A stretch of 64,000 nt of DNA from Betaproteobacteria bacterium. Lineage in GTDB: Bacteria; Pseudomonadota; Gammaproteobacteria; Burkholderiales; Usitatibacteraceae. The notes below the pieces were generated by a model that ran no database searches, had not been told where the DNA came from, and saw only the letters and a program-made list of their open reading frames with translations. Positions 17,520 to 26,215 of the stretch are shown piece after piece; position 1 is the first letter of the stretch; every line of letters begins with the position of its first letter. A program made the translations under genes and the position numbers. The stretch is from positions 1 to 64,000 of the forward strand of contig JADJSD010000011.1 of the NCBI GenBank assembly GCA_016711875.1, written 5' to 3'.

Positions 17520-18476
17520 ATGACCCCGATTGCCCGCATGATGCTGTGCGCGGCGGCTGCGTTCTTGCCGCTCGCCGTCCCCGCCCAGGATTTCCCCAAC
17601 AAGACCATCCGCATCGTTGTCCCCTTCGCGCCGGGCGGCGGTTCCGACGCCATCACGCGCATGCTCGCCGAGAAGATGTCCGGCGACCTGAAGACCTCCG
17701 TCGTGGTGGAGAACAAGCCCGGCGCGTCGGGCATCATCGGCACCGATTCCGTCTTCAAGTCCGCGCCGGACGGCTACACGCTCCTCGTCGCCAACGGCGC
17801 CATCACCAGCAACCCGTGGCTCTACAAGCTGCCGTACGACACGGCGAAGCTCACGCCGGTGGCACTCATGTCCATTGCGCCGCAGCTCCTCGCCGCGCAC
17901 CCGTCCGCGCCGTTCAAGAACTTCAAGGAGATGATCGCCTACGGGAAAGCCAACCCCGGCAAGCTCACCATCGCCACCGCCGGCGCGGGCCAGCTTTCGC
18001 ACCTGGCCGTGGAGCTGCTCGAGAAGAGCGCGGGCATCACCGTGACGAAGGTGCACTACAAGGGCAGCGGCAACGCGCTCGCCGATCTGCTGGGTGGCCA
18101 GATCCACGCCTCCTTCGGCACCGCGCCCGGGCTCATCCCGCACGTGAAGGCCGGCAAGGTCATCGCCATCGCCACTTCCGGCGCCAAGCGCATCCCGCAA
18201 CTGCCCGATACGCCCTCCATCGGCGAGACGCTCGCCGGCTACGACCTCGTGAACTGGTTCGGCGTCTTCGCGCCCCCGGCCACGCCGAAGGCCGTCGTGG
18301 ACCGCCTCTACCAGTCCATCAGCCGCGCGATGGCGCAGCCGTCGTTCGTCGACAAGCTCGCCTCCGACGGCTTCGAGCCGCGGGAGCTTTCGCCGGAGAA
18401 GTTCGACAAGATGTTCCGCAGCGAACTCGTGTACTGGCAGAAGTTCGTCGAGGAAAACAGGATCAAGGTCGACTGA
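17520..18476 (+). CDS. Bug/TctC-family tricarboxylate-binding protein
   Basis: 318 aa periplasmic solute receptor. Signal peptide residues ~1-22 ending 'VPAQD'. The family hallmarks 'IRIVVPFAPGGGSDAITRM', 'VVVENKPGASGIIG' and 'APDGYTLLVANG' are present, followed by two alpha/beta lobes. Such receptors bind carboxylates and usually serve a TctAB carrier, which is absent from this window. GAGGAGA lies eight bases before the ATG. First of two Bug genes in the cluster; the ligand is probably the acid processed by the surrounding enzymes. Confidence 0.92.
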   Translation: MTPIARMMLCAAAAFLPLAVPAQDFPNKTIRIVVPFAPGGGSDAITRMLAEKMSGDLKTSVVVENKPGASGIIGTDSVFKSAPDGYTLLVANGAITSNPWLYKLPYDTAKLTPVALMSIAPQLLAAHPSAPFKNFKEMIAYGKANPGKLTIATAGAGQLSHLAVELLEKSAGITVTKVHYKGSGNALADLLGGQIHASFGTAPGLIPHVKAGKVIAIATSGAKRIPQLPDTPSIGETLAGYDLVNWFGVFAPPATPKAVVDRLYQSISRAMAQPSFVDKLASDGFEPRELSPEKFDKMFRSELVYWQKFVEENRIKVD

Positions 18477-18485
18477 CGGACCGCC

Positions 18486-19574
18486 ATGACAGCCCCGAGC
18501 GCTGAAGCGGCCGCGGCCCGGCGCATTTCGCCGGAGCGGCTCTGCGCCTTCGTGAGCCGCGTGTACCGAAGCACGGGCGTTCCCGCGGGCGACGCCGATT
18601 TCCTCGCCGACACCCTGGTGCAGGCGGACCTGTGGGGCCACCAGTCCCACGGCGTGCTGCGCACGAGCTGGTACTACGACAAGCTCGTCACCGGCGCGAT
18701 GAAGGCGGTGACGAAAACGGAAACGGTCGTGGATGCCGGCGCCATCGCCGTGATCGACGGCCACGATGGCGTGGGGCAGGTCATCGCGCGGCAGGCGGCG
18801 GAGGAAGCGGTGCGCCGCGCGAAAGCCCACGGCGTGGGCGTCGTGTCCGTGCGCAACTCCGGACACTTCGGCACCTGCATGTACTACACCGGGTCGATCG
18901 CGCGGCAAGGGTGCGTCGCGATCCTCGCCACCAACGGCGGGCCCAACATGCCGCCTTGGGGGGGGCTGGGCAAGCTGATCGGCACCAACCCGTGGTCCGT
19001 CGCGGCACCCGCCGGTCGCCACGCGCCGATGATCATGGACATCGCCGTCTCCGGCGTCGCGCGCGGCAAGGTGTACCTCGCCCGCCAGCGGCACGAGAAG
19101 ATTCCCGACACCTGGGCGCTCGACAAGGACGGGAACCCGACCACGGATCCGGCCGCGGCCCTCGAGGGCTACATCCTGCCCATGGCGGGTCACAAGGGCT
19201 ACGCCATCGGCGTCATCGTCGACATGCTCGCGGGCGTGCTCTCCGGCAGCGGTTTCCTCGACGGCGTTCACGGCCCCTACGACCCGGTGAACCCCAGCCG
19301 CGCGGGGCACTTCTTCGCGGCCTTCGACGTCACGCGCTTCCAGCCGCGCGAGCAGTTCGACGCGCGCATGGAGGAATACATCGCCAAGCTCAAGTCCGTG
19401 CCCCTCGCGCCGGGCCACGAGGCCATCTTCTACCCGGGTGAGATCGAGGCACGCGCCGACGAACGCAACCGGCAGGCCGGCCTCGCGCTGCCTGCGGACA
19501 CGCTCGCGGACCTGGCGCGCGTCGCCGGCCTGGCGGGCCTGGCCGACTTCACGCTCGAACAACTCGTGCTCTAG
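18486..19574 (+). CDS. Malate/L-lactate dehydrogenase (Ldh2) family oxidoreductase
   Basis: 362 aa NAD(P)-dependent dehydrogenase of the Ldh_2 fold, distinct from Rossmann lactate dehydrogenases. Visible signatures are 'QADLWGHQSHGVLR' (N-terminal Asp/His), 'VSVRNSGHFG' with the catalytic His, 'GTNPWSVAAPA' (cofactor loop) and 'MAGHKGYAIGVIVDML'. Members oxidise 2-hydroxy acids such as malate, sulfolactate or ureidoglycolate. It starts 10 bp after the first Bug gene and ends 36 bp before the second, so the transported hydroxy acid may be oxidised here. Specificity cannot be read from sequence. Confidence 0.9.
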   Translation: MTAPSAEAAAARRISPERLCAFVSRVYRSTGVPAGDADFLADTLVQADLWGHQSHGVLRTSWYYDKLVTGAMKAVTKTETVVDAGAIAVIDGHDGVGQVIARQAAEEAVRRAKAHGVGVVSVRNSGHFGTCMYYTGSIARQGCVAILATNGGPNMPPWGGLGKLIGTNPWSVAAPAGRHAPMIMDIAVSGVARGKVYLARQRHEKIPDTWALDKDGNPTTDPAAALEGYILPMAGHKGYAIGVIVDMLAGVLSGSGFLDGVHGPYDPVNPSRAGHFFAAFDVTRFQPREQFDARMEEYIAKLKSVPLAPGHEAIFYPGEIEARADERNRQAGLALPADTLADLARVAGLAGLADFTLEQLVL

Positions 19575-19609
19575 CGACACACAACGAAAGCAATCCGGAG
19601 GAGAACCCC

Positions 19610-20569
19610 ATGAAACCGCTCAAGCTGATCCTTGCCGCCGCCGCGCTCGCCTTCGCGGGCGGCGTCCACGCGCAGGCCTTCCCGACGAAGCCCGTCACCA
19701 TCACCATCGGCTTCGCGCCGGGCAGCAGCATCGACACGCTCACGCGCCTGGTGGCCGAGCGGCTGCGCGACAAGTGGGGCCAGCCCGTCGTCGTCGACAA
19801 CAAGCCGGGCGCGGGCGCCAACATCGCGGCCGAGCACGTGTCGAAGGCGGCGCCGGACGGCTACACGCTCCTCGTCACCACGAGCGCCATCGCCATCAGC
19901 CCCGCGCTCTACCCCAAGCTGAACTACGACCCGTTCAAGGACCTGCGCCCGGTGGGGCAGGTCTCGGCCATGCCGCACATCTTCGCGGTGAAGAAGGACC
20001 TGCCCGTGAACACGGTGGCGGAATTCATCGCGTACGCGAAGGCCAATCCCGGCAAGATGAACTTCTCTTCCGCCGGCACGGGCAATTCCGACCACATGGC
20101 GGGTGAGCTCCTCAAGGCGCTCACCGGCATCGACATGGTCCACGTGCCCTACAAGGGCGGCCAGCAGGCGATGGCGGACCTGGTGGGCGGCCTCGTCGAC
20201 GCCTACTTCCCCGGCCTGCCTGTGGGCTTGCCGATGGTGAAGGGCGATCGCGTGAAGGCGCTGGCCACAACCGGCCGCGCGCGCTCGAAGGCGTTGCCCG
20301 ACGTGCCGCTGCTGTCGGACACCGTGAAGGGCTTCACGGTCGAGCTCTGGTACGGCATGTTCGCGCCGGCCGGCGTACCCGATGCCCTCGTGCAGAAGAT
20401 TTCCGCCGACCTCGCCGCGGCCCTCAAGGACGCGGGCCTCGCGCAGAAGTTCGACAACATGGGCGTGGAGCCCATCGGCTCCGACCCGAAGGCCTTCGGC
20501 GAATTCGTGAAAGCCGAGAACGAGAAGTGGGCGGGCATCATCAAGCGCGGGAACATCACGCTCAAGTAG
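19610..20569 (+). CDS. Bug/TctC-family tricarboxylate-binding protein
   Basis: 319 aa. Signal peptide residues ~1-22 ('LAAAALAFAGGVHAQ'). It has the same family motifs as the upstream paralogue ('ITIGFAPGSSIDTLTRL', 'VVVDNKPGAGANI', 'APDGYTLLVT'), but the two differ enough to suspect different ligands. GGAGGAG precedes the ATG. It ends 12 bp before the AtuA-like gene. No TctA/TctB membrane genes are in the window; Bug proteins often act with distant carriers. Confidence 0.92.
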   Translation: MKPLKLILAAAALAFAGGVHAQAFPTKPVTITIGFAPGSSIDTLTRLVAERLRDKWGQPVVVDNKPGAGANIAAEHVSKAAPDGYTLLVTTSAIAISPALYPKLNYDPFKDLRPVGQVSAMPHIFAVKKDLPVNTVAEFIAYAKANPGKMNFSSAGTGNSDHMAGELLKALTGIDMVHVPYKGGQQAMADLVGGLVDAYFPGLPVGLPMVKGDRVKALATTGRARSKALPDVPLLSDTVKGFTVELWYGMFAPAGVPDALVQKISADLAAALKDAGLAQKFDNMGVEPIGSDPKAFGEFVKAENEKWAGIIKRGNITLK

Positions 20570-20580
20570 GAGCGAAGGCC

Positions 20581-21948
20581 ATGGCCAACGAAGTGCGCAT
20601 GGTGTCGGTGAGCGGGATCCTGGGCTACGGCTTTCCGGAAGCTTCCCTCGTCGCCGCAATGAAGGCGAAGCCGCACATGATCGGCGTGGACGGCGGCAGC
20701 TCCGACCCCGGCCCCCATTACCTGGGATCGGGCAAGACGCTCGTGCCGACCTTCGTGATGAAGCGCGACCTGCGCCTGCTGCTTCGCGAGGCCATCGGCG
20801 CGGGCATTCCGATGATGATCGGCACCGCGGGCGGGGCGGGGGGCGAGCCGCACCTGCAGGCCACCGCCGCGCTCGTGCGCGAGATCGCGAAGGAGGACGG
20901 CCTTCGGTTCAAGATGGCCCTCATTCATTCGGAGCAGGACAAGGCGTCGCTCAAGCAGGCGCTTGCCGAAGGCCGCATCCACCCGCTCGGCACCGCCGCG
21001 CCGCTCGACGAGGCGACCATCGATCGCGCCGAGCGCATCGTCGGCATGATGGGCCCGGAGCCGCACCGCGAGGCGCTGGCCGCCGGCGCGCAGGTGATCC
21101 TGGCCGGCCGCGGCACGGACCCCTCGCCCTGGGTGGCGCTCGCGACGCACCACGGCATCGCCGAGGCGCCCGCCTGGTTCGCCGGCAAGCTCCTGGAGTG
21201 CGCCTGCAACGCGGCCATCCCGAAGAAGCACGATTGCCTCGTGGTCACGGTGCGCGACGACTGCGTGGAGGCCGAGCCCGCCAACCCGGAGCTGCGTTGC
21301 ACCCCGCTTTCCATCGGCGTGCAGATGCTCCACGAGAACTCGAGCCCCATCACGCTCAAGGAGCCCGGCGGCACCCTCGACACGAGCGGTTGCGTGATGG
21401 AGGTGCTCACGGACCGGCGCGTGCGCGTCTCCGGCATGAAGTGGATCCCGGCCCCGCACAGCATCAAGCTGGAGGCGGTGGAAAAGGTGGGCTACAGCGC
21501 CTTCACCTTCGCCGGCACGCGCGACCCCGGCCTCATCGGGCAGCTCGATTCGTTCATCGCGGGCGTGGAAGCGGCTTCCCACACCAAGATCGCCGCGCTC
21601 GGCATCGCGAAGGACGCCTACCGGATCGTCTTCCGCCTGTACGGCAAGGACGGCGTGATGGGCGAGTGGGAGCCGGCGAAGGACCGCGTCTCGCACGAGA
21701 TCGGCATCCTGGCGGAGGTGGTGGGGCAGTCGCAGGAGATCGCCAACGCCGCCATCGGCCTGGTGCGCGTGACGCTGCTGCACAGCGACTTCCCCGGGCG
21801 CCTGTGCCGCGAGGGGAACATGGCCTTCCCGTTCTCGCCCTCGGACATCGAGCGCGGTGCCATCTACCAGTTCACGATGCAGCACGTCGTCCAGACGCGC
21901 TCGCCCACGGCGATGTTCCCCATCGAGTACGAAGACGTCGAGGCCTGA
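20581..21948 (+). CDS. AtuA-family (DUF1446) acyclic terpene utilisation-like protein
   Basis: 455 aa cytoplasmic protein. The N-terminal 'SGILGYGFPEASL', 'GVDGGSSDPGPHYLGSG' and 'GTAGGAGGEPHLQATAALV' are typical of AtuA/DUF1446 proteins. The name comes from the citronellol/geranylate cluster of Pseudomonas, but many members occur with carboxylate-catabolic genes and their reaction is not defined. A DUF4387 gene follows at 11 bp, a pairing found widely. None of the other atu genes is present, so terpene metabolism is not implied here. Confidence 0.85.
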   Translation: MANEVRMVSVSGILGYGFPEASLVAAMKAKPHMIGVDGGSSDPGPHYLGSGKTLVPTFVMKRDLRLLLREAIGAGIPMMIGTAGGAGGEPHLQATAALVREIAKEDGLRFKMALIHSEQDKASLKQALAEGRIHPLGTAAPLDEATIDRAERIVGMMGPEPHREALAAGAQVILAGRGTDPSPWVALATHHGIAEAPAWFAGKLLECACNAAIPKKHDCLVVTVRDDCVEAEPANPELRCTPLSIGVQMLHENSSPITLKEPGGTLDTSGCVMEVLTDRRVRVSGMKWIPAPHSIKLEAVEKVGYSAFTFAGTRDPGLIGQLDSFIAGVEAASHTKIAALGIAKDAYRIVFRLYGKDGVMGEWEPAKDRVSHEIGILAEVVGQSQEIANAAIGLVRVTLLHSDFPGRLCREGNMAFPFSPSDIERGAIYQFTMQHVVQTRSPTAMFPIEYEDVEA

Positions 21949-21959
21949 GGAGACCGACC

Positions 21960-22271
21960 ATGCCCCGCATCAAGGACATCGCCAAGGCCTGCAAGAGCAA
22001 GAACGCCGGGCCTTTCGAACTGACGCTCGACATCATGTTCAACGACCTCGATACCTTCGAGAAGGTGCGCGCGACCGGCGTGATTTGCCCGGCGCTCGTC
22101 GCGAGGCTCTACGGCGTGAAGGAAAGCGAAGTGCTCTTCACCGAATACCCGCCCGCCCTCGCGTTCAAGGCCACCATCCCGCGGCGCATTCCTTCCGGGG
22201 CCGTGGGCGACACCGACGTGTACGGCGCCCAGCAGCACGCGTTGCTGCTCGACGTCGAGCTTCCCATCTGA
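21960..22271 (+). CDS. DUF4387 domain protein
   Basis: 103 aa. 'KSKNAGPFELTLDIMFND' and 'YPPALAFKATIPRR' are characteristic of DUF4387. It is encoded right after the AtuA-like protein; in other genomes the two occur adjacent or fused, which suggests a two-subunit enzyme. No signal peptide or membrane segment. It has an ATG start with GAGGAGA upstream. Function unknown. Confidence 0.85.
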   Translation: MPRIKDIAKACKSKNAGPFELTLDIMFNDLDTFEKVRATGVICPALVARLYGVKESEVLFTEYPPALAFKATIPRRIPSGAVGDTDVYGAQQHALLLDVELPI

Positions 22272-22297
22272 CTCGCGAGCCCACGAGGAGACCCGCC

Positions 22298-23221
22298 GTG
22301 TTCGCCGCCCCCCCAGTGATGAAGACGGAAGTGTTCGCGCGCATCCCCGATTCGATGCGCCGCCCCGGTCAGCTTTCCGAGGAGCGCCTCGCCGCGGGCA
22401 AGGGAACGAAGAAGACGGATTGCTTCATCGAGGGGCCGTCGTTCGACCGCGAGGAGAACCTGTACCTGGTCGACATCGCCTTCGGGTGCTTCTACCGCGT
22501 GAGCCCGCAAGGCGAGGTGGCGATCGTGGCGGAGAGCGACGGCGAGCCCAACGGCCTCAAGATCCACCGCGACGGACGGATCTTCGTCGCCGACCACAAG
22601 CACGGCATCCTGCTCCTCGACCCCGCCAAGGGCACCCTCACGGCCGTGGCGGCGCGCTATCGCACCGAGCGCTTCAAGGGGCCCAATGACCTTTTCTTCG
22701 CGAAGAACGGGGACCTGTACTTCACGGACCAGGGGCAATCGGGCCTGCAGGACCCTACGGGGCGCGTATTCCGCATGAGGGCGGAGGGCGGGATGGATTG
22801 CCTGATGGACACGGTGCCCAGTCCCAACGGCATCGTGATGAACCCGGCCGAGACTTTCCTTTACGTGGCCGCCACGCGCGGCAACTGCATCTGGCGCGGT
22901 ATGGTGCTGCCCGACGGCGGCATCACGCGCGTGGGCAACTTCGTGCAGATGTCGGGCGGCTCCGGCCCCGACGGCTTGGCCGTGGACCAGGCGGGCAACC
23001 TGTTCGTCGCCCACGCCGGCATGGGGTGCGTGTGGATGTTCTCGCCGCGGGGAGAGCCCCTGCTTCGCATCGACTCTTGCGCCGGGCACATGACGACGAA
23101 CGTCGCCTTCGGCGGCAAGGACAACCGCGACCTCTACATCACCGAATCCGAGACCGGCAGCGTGCTCGTGGCGCGGATGGAAATCCCCGGGGAGCCGATG
23201 CATTCGCATGCGGCGCGGTAG
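22298..23221 (+). CDS. SMP-30/gluconolactonase-family protein
   Basis: 307 aa six-bladed beta-propeller. It has 'CFIEGPSFDREENLYLVDIA' (metal-binding Glu), 'EPNGLKIHRDGRIFVADHK', 'KGPNDLFFAKNGDLYFTD' (Asn/Asp ligands) and 'GPDGLAVDQAGNLFVAHAG', typical of calcium-dependent lactonases. I chose the GTG at 22298 because GAGGAGA is 7 bases upstream; an internal ATG would remove only 7 residues. In this operon it would open a sugar-acid or other lactone feeding the Ldh2 and PrpF steps. Confidence 0.87.
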   Translation: MFAAPPVMKTEVFARIPDSMRRPGQLSEERLAAGKGTKKTDCFIEGPSFDREENLYLVDIAFGCFYRVSPQGEVAIVAESDGEPNGLKIHRDGRIFVADHKHGILLLDPAKGTLTAVAARYRTERFKGPNDLFFAKNGDLYFTDQGQSGLQDPTGRVFRMRAEGGMDCLMDTVPSPNGIVMNPAETFLYVAATRGNCIWRGMVLPDGGITRVGNFVQMSGGSGPDGLAVDQAGNLFVAHAGMGCVWMFSPRGEPLLRIDSCAGHMTTNVAFGGKDNRDLYITESETGSVLVARMEIPGEPMHSHAAR

Positions 23222-23236
23222 CGGCAAGATGCCTCG

Positions 23237-24409
23237 ATGAGCGAAGGCGGCCCGCCCCGGAACCTGCTGCACGCGCTTCCGTGGGTGGTCGCGACGCTCA
23301 TCGCCGTGCACGCGTGCATGGCCGTGACGCGCGTGACCGCCACGCTGTGGGCCCTGGACCAGGGCTACGGCGAATGGACCGTCGGCGTGCTGCTGAGCCT
23401 TTTCGCCGTCGCGCCCATCGCGATGTCGATGTGGGCCGGAAGGCTCGCCGACCGGTACGGCTTCCATCGCCCCGTGGCCGTGGGGGTCGGGATGGGCCTC
23501 GCGGGGTCGGTGATCGTGCTCGCGTACCCCTCGATGCCCACCGTGGCCATCGGGTGCCTGCTGACCGGCGGCGCCATCAGCACCGCCGCCGTGGCGATCC
23601 AGCGCGAGGCGGGGCTCATGACCGAATCCCCGCACGACCTCAAGCGGATCTTCAGCTGGATCTCGCTCGCCCCGGCGCTCTCCAACGCGATCGCGCCGAT
23701 CACCGCGGGCATCCTCATCGACACGGCGGGCTTCCGGTGGACGTTCGCCTTCGCGGTGCTGCTGCCGATCGTCGCGTGGACGCTCGCCCGGCAGGTGCCG
23801 CGCCATCCGCCGGCCCCCCATCACGACGCCGCGGCCGCGCCCCCCGCCTGGCACTTGCTGCGCGAGGGGCCGCTGCGCAACCTGCTGCTGGTGAACGTGG
23901 TCCTCTCGACCTGCTGGGACGTGCACACGTTCGTGGTGCCCGTGGTCGGGCACGCGAAGGAGTTGAGCGCCTCGAGCATCGGGCTGGTGCTGGGTTCGTT
24001 CGCCGTCGCGGCCACCTTCGTGCGATTGGCCATCGTGCGCTTCGCCCGCCACCTGGACGAGCTGAAGGCGCTGCGTTCGGCGATGGTTCTCGCGACGGTG
24101 GTGCTGGCCGTCTACGCGTGGCTGCCGGGCACGGCCGGGATGGTGCTGGGGTCGTCCCTGCTGGGCATCGCGCTGGGTTCGGTGCAGCCCATGATCCTGA
24201 GCACGCTGCACCAGGTGACGCCGCGCGAACGCCACGGGCAGGCGCTGGGGCTTCGCATGCTGACCGTCAACGTGGCGACGGTGGCGATGCCGGTGGGCTT
24301 CGGGTTGCTGGCGAGCGCCTTCGTGGTGGCGGCGCCGATGTGGTTGATGGCGGGGCTGCTGGTGGCGGCGCAGTGGCCGGCGCAGTCGCTGCGGCGCAAG
24401 CGAGCATGA
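23237..24409 (+). CDS. Major facilitator superfamily transporter
   Basis: 390 aa with about 12 hydrophobic helices. The loop between helices 2 and 3 carries the MFS motif A variant 'AGRLADRYGFHRPVAVG'. A short hydrophilic His/Pro/Ala-rich loop in the middle (around 'PPAPHHDAAAAPPA') separates the two six-helix halves. It closes the co-directional cluster and overlaps nothing. It could export or import an intermediate, but drug-efflux-type family members look similar and no ligand can be assigned. Confidence 0.85.
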   Translation: MSEGGPPRNLLHALPWVVATLIAVHACMAVTRVTATLWALDQGYGEWTVGVLLSLFAVAPIAMSMWAGRLADRYGFHRPVAVGVGMGLAGSVIVLAYPSMPTVAIGCLLTGGAISTAAVAIQREAGLMTESPHDLKRIFSWISLAPALSNAIAPITAGILIDTAGFRWTFAFAVLLPIVAWTLARQVPRHPPAPHHDAAAAPPAWHLLREGPLRNLLLVNVVLSTCWDVHTFVVPVVGHAKELSASSIGLVLGSFAVAATFVRLAIVRFARHLDELKALRSAMVLATVVLAVYAWLPGTAGMVLGSSLLGIALGSVQPMILSTLHQVTPRERHGQALGLRMLTVNVATVAMPVGFGLLASAFVVAAPMWLMAGLLVAAQWPAQSLRRKRA

Positions 24410-24470
24410 ACGGAAGTCGATTGCCGGCCTTCATCCGACCCATGCGGATCACGCGGACTATCATGACGCC

Positions 24471-25520
24471 ATGAACAAATTCGACGAAGCGATCGCCTTT
24501 TCCCAGTCCCACGAGATCCCCTGGCCGCGTGACCCCGGCGCCGACCCCTCGCGATGGGGCGTCCACCACGACGATCCGCCGCCCTTCAACCGCCTGCGCG
24601 GCCCCGTGCACCCGCGCGGCGGCGTCTCCGGCGTCATCCGCGTGCGCGGCGAGGAAGTGGCCGCCTGGGGCGAGCCCGACCGCGCGGACCAGACCTTCAG
24701 CGTGGCCAAGACCTACCTCGCGCTGCTCGCGGGCATCGCGCACGCGCGCGGCCTGCTGGATCCCGCCGAACGCGTCGGCGACCGCCTGCCCGGCATCGGT
24801 TTCGATTCCGCGCACAACCGCGCCATCACCTGGGAGCACCTCCTCACGCAGACGAGCGAGTGGCAGGGCGAGTGCTTCGGCATGCCGGACCAGGTGGAGC
24901 ACTACCGCCGCGTCTCCCACGACCCCAAGCCGCCTGAGGGCAAGAAGGGCGATCCGCGCCCGCTGCGCGCGCCCGGCGGCTACTGGGAATACAACGACGT
25001 GCGCATCAACCAGTTCTCGCTCGCGCTGCTGCACCTTTTCAAGCAGCCGCTGCCGGAAGTGTTCCTCGAAAGCGTGCTGGAGCCGATCGGCGGCGGCCGG
25101 GATTTCCGCTGGGAAGGCTACGACGACGCGTGGGTCGAGTCGGGCGGCAAGCGCATCCAGTCGGTCCCCGGCGGCACGCATTGGGGCGGCGGCGTTTCCA
25201 TCAGCGCCCGCGACCAGGCGCGCATCGGCCAGTTGCTGCTCGATGGCGGCGCGCACGAGGGAAGGCAGCTCCTTCCCGCCGAGTGGGTGCGGCGCATGCA
25301 CACGCCCTGCGCCACGGCGCAGTTCTACGGCTGGCTCACGTGGCTCAACGCCGACGGGCGTCTCTACGCCGATGCCTCGCGCGCCAGCTGGTTCATGTTC
25401 GGTGCGGGCGGGCACACGGTGTGGATCGATCCGGATCACGATGCGGTGGTCGTCACGCGCTGGCTGGACGGAGCGCACTCGGCCGGCTTCGTGAGCCGCG
25501 TGGTGCAATCGTTCGCATGA
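24471..25520 (+). CDS. Serine hydrolase, class C beta-lactamase/DD-peptidase fold
   Basis: 349 aa. The catalytic S-x-x-K is 'FSVAKTYLALLAG' (around residue 78); the Y-x-N is 'WEYNDVRIN'; the third motif is probably 'GAGGHTVWIDP' near the C-terminus. There is no signal peptide, so unlike true AmpC it seems cytoplasmic and is likely an esterase-type member. Its stop codon overlaps the start of the next gene (ATGA), indicating coupling. Confidence 0.85.
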   Translation: MNKFDEAIAFSQSHEIPWPRDPGADPSRWGVHHDDPPPFNRLRGPVHPRGGVSGVIRVRGEEVAAWGEPDRADQTFSVAKTYLALLAGIAHARGLLDPAERVGDRLPGIGFDSAHNRAITWEHLLTQTSEWQGECFGMPDQVEHYRRVSHDPKPPEGKKGDPRPLRAPGGYWEYNDVRINQFSLALLHLFKQPLPEVFLESVLEPIGGGRDFRWEGYDDAWVESGGKRIQSVPGGTHWGGGVSISARDQARIGQLLLDGGAHEGRQLLPAEWVRRMHTPCATAQFYGWLTWLNADGRLYADASRASWFMFGAGGHTVWIDPDHDAVVVTRWLDGAHSAGFVSRVVQSFA

Positions 25521-26185
25521 AATCTCGCCTGGCCCGGGTTGCGGCCGCCGCGTCGGCAATCGGGATCGTGCTCATCGGCTGCGCGGCGGTGCCGCCGGCT
25601 GCGGACCCCGCATCGGACGCCCCCGAGCTCCGCGTCTCGAGAAAGGCGAGCGGCGAAGTCGCCGGAACCTACGCGGACGCCGTGGCGAAGTGGCGGACGG
25701 CGGAGGAGATCAACGAGTGGATCGGAGCGCAGTTCGAGTACGACCGGGATCGCGCGATGCAATTGTCGGAAACCCAGCGTGCCCGGGGCGCCACCGTAGC
25801 GATCCACGCCCCCGACGCCTTCTTCGCCAGCCCGACGGGCGTCTGCGTGGATCTCGCGCGCTTCGCGGTGGAGACCCTTCGCCTCGTCGATCCGAAATCG
25901 CGGCCCGTGTACGTCATGATCGAGTTCGATCCCTTCTACCTGTCCGGCAATGCGCTTCGCCGCCACTGGGTCGTGTCGTTCGAGCGGGACGGCATGCGCT
26001 ACTTCTTCGCGGATTCCAAGCGACCCGGACACATTGCGGGGCCCTACGCCAGCACGCAGGCTTTCATCGACGACTATGCCGCGTACCGGGGAAGGCGAAT
26101 CGTCGCGTTCAGCGAACGCGATTCGTACCAGCGCAAGCTGCGCAAGCCGGCCGCGCGGCAGGCCCGGAGCGAGCGTCCTTCGTAG
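25517..26185 (+). CDS. Transglutaminase-like lipoprotein
   Basis: 222 aa. The signal ends in a lipobox 'IVLIGCAAV', so the mature protein is anchored by the Cys at about residue 22. A Cys-His-Asp set fits the transglutaminase/protease fold: 'GVCVDLARFAVETLR', 'RHWVVSFE' and 'YFFADSKRPG' in the right order. It is probably a cysteine peptidase or amidase acting in the periplasm. It starts inside the stop of the serine hydrolase gene, so the two may act together. Confidence 0.75.
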   Translation: MKSRLARVAAAASAIGIVLIGCAAVPPAADPASDAPELRVSRKASGEVAGTYADAVAKWRTAEEINEWIGAQFEYDRDRAMQLSETQRARGATVAIHAPDAFFASPTGVCVDLARFAVETLRLVDPKSRPVYVMIEFDPFYLSGNALRRHWVVSFERDGMRYFFADSKRPGHIAGPYASTQAFIDDYAAYRGRRIVAFSERDSYQRKLRKPAARQARSERPS

Positions 26186-26215
26186 CGGGCCTCGCGGTTG
26201 GGGGACAATGTCTCC

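Noticed and set aside
16203..19580. 1125-codon minus-strand frame opposite PrpF, Bug and Ldh2 genes
   Set aside because: Low-complexity His/Arg/Asp-rich shadow of three clear genes on the + strand.
20581..22271. Acyclic terpene (citronellol/geranylate) degradation
   Set aside because: Only the AtuA-like gene is present; no carboxylase, geranyl-CoA or isohexenyl-glutaconyl genes occur in the cluster.
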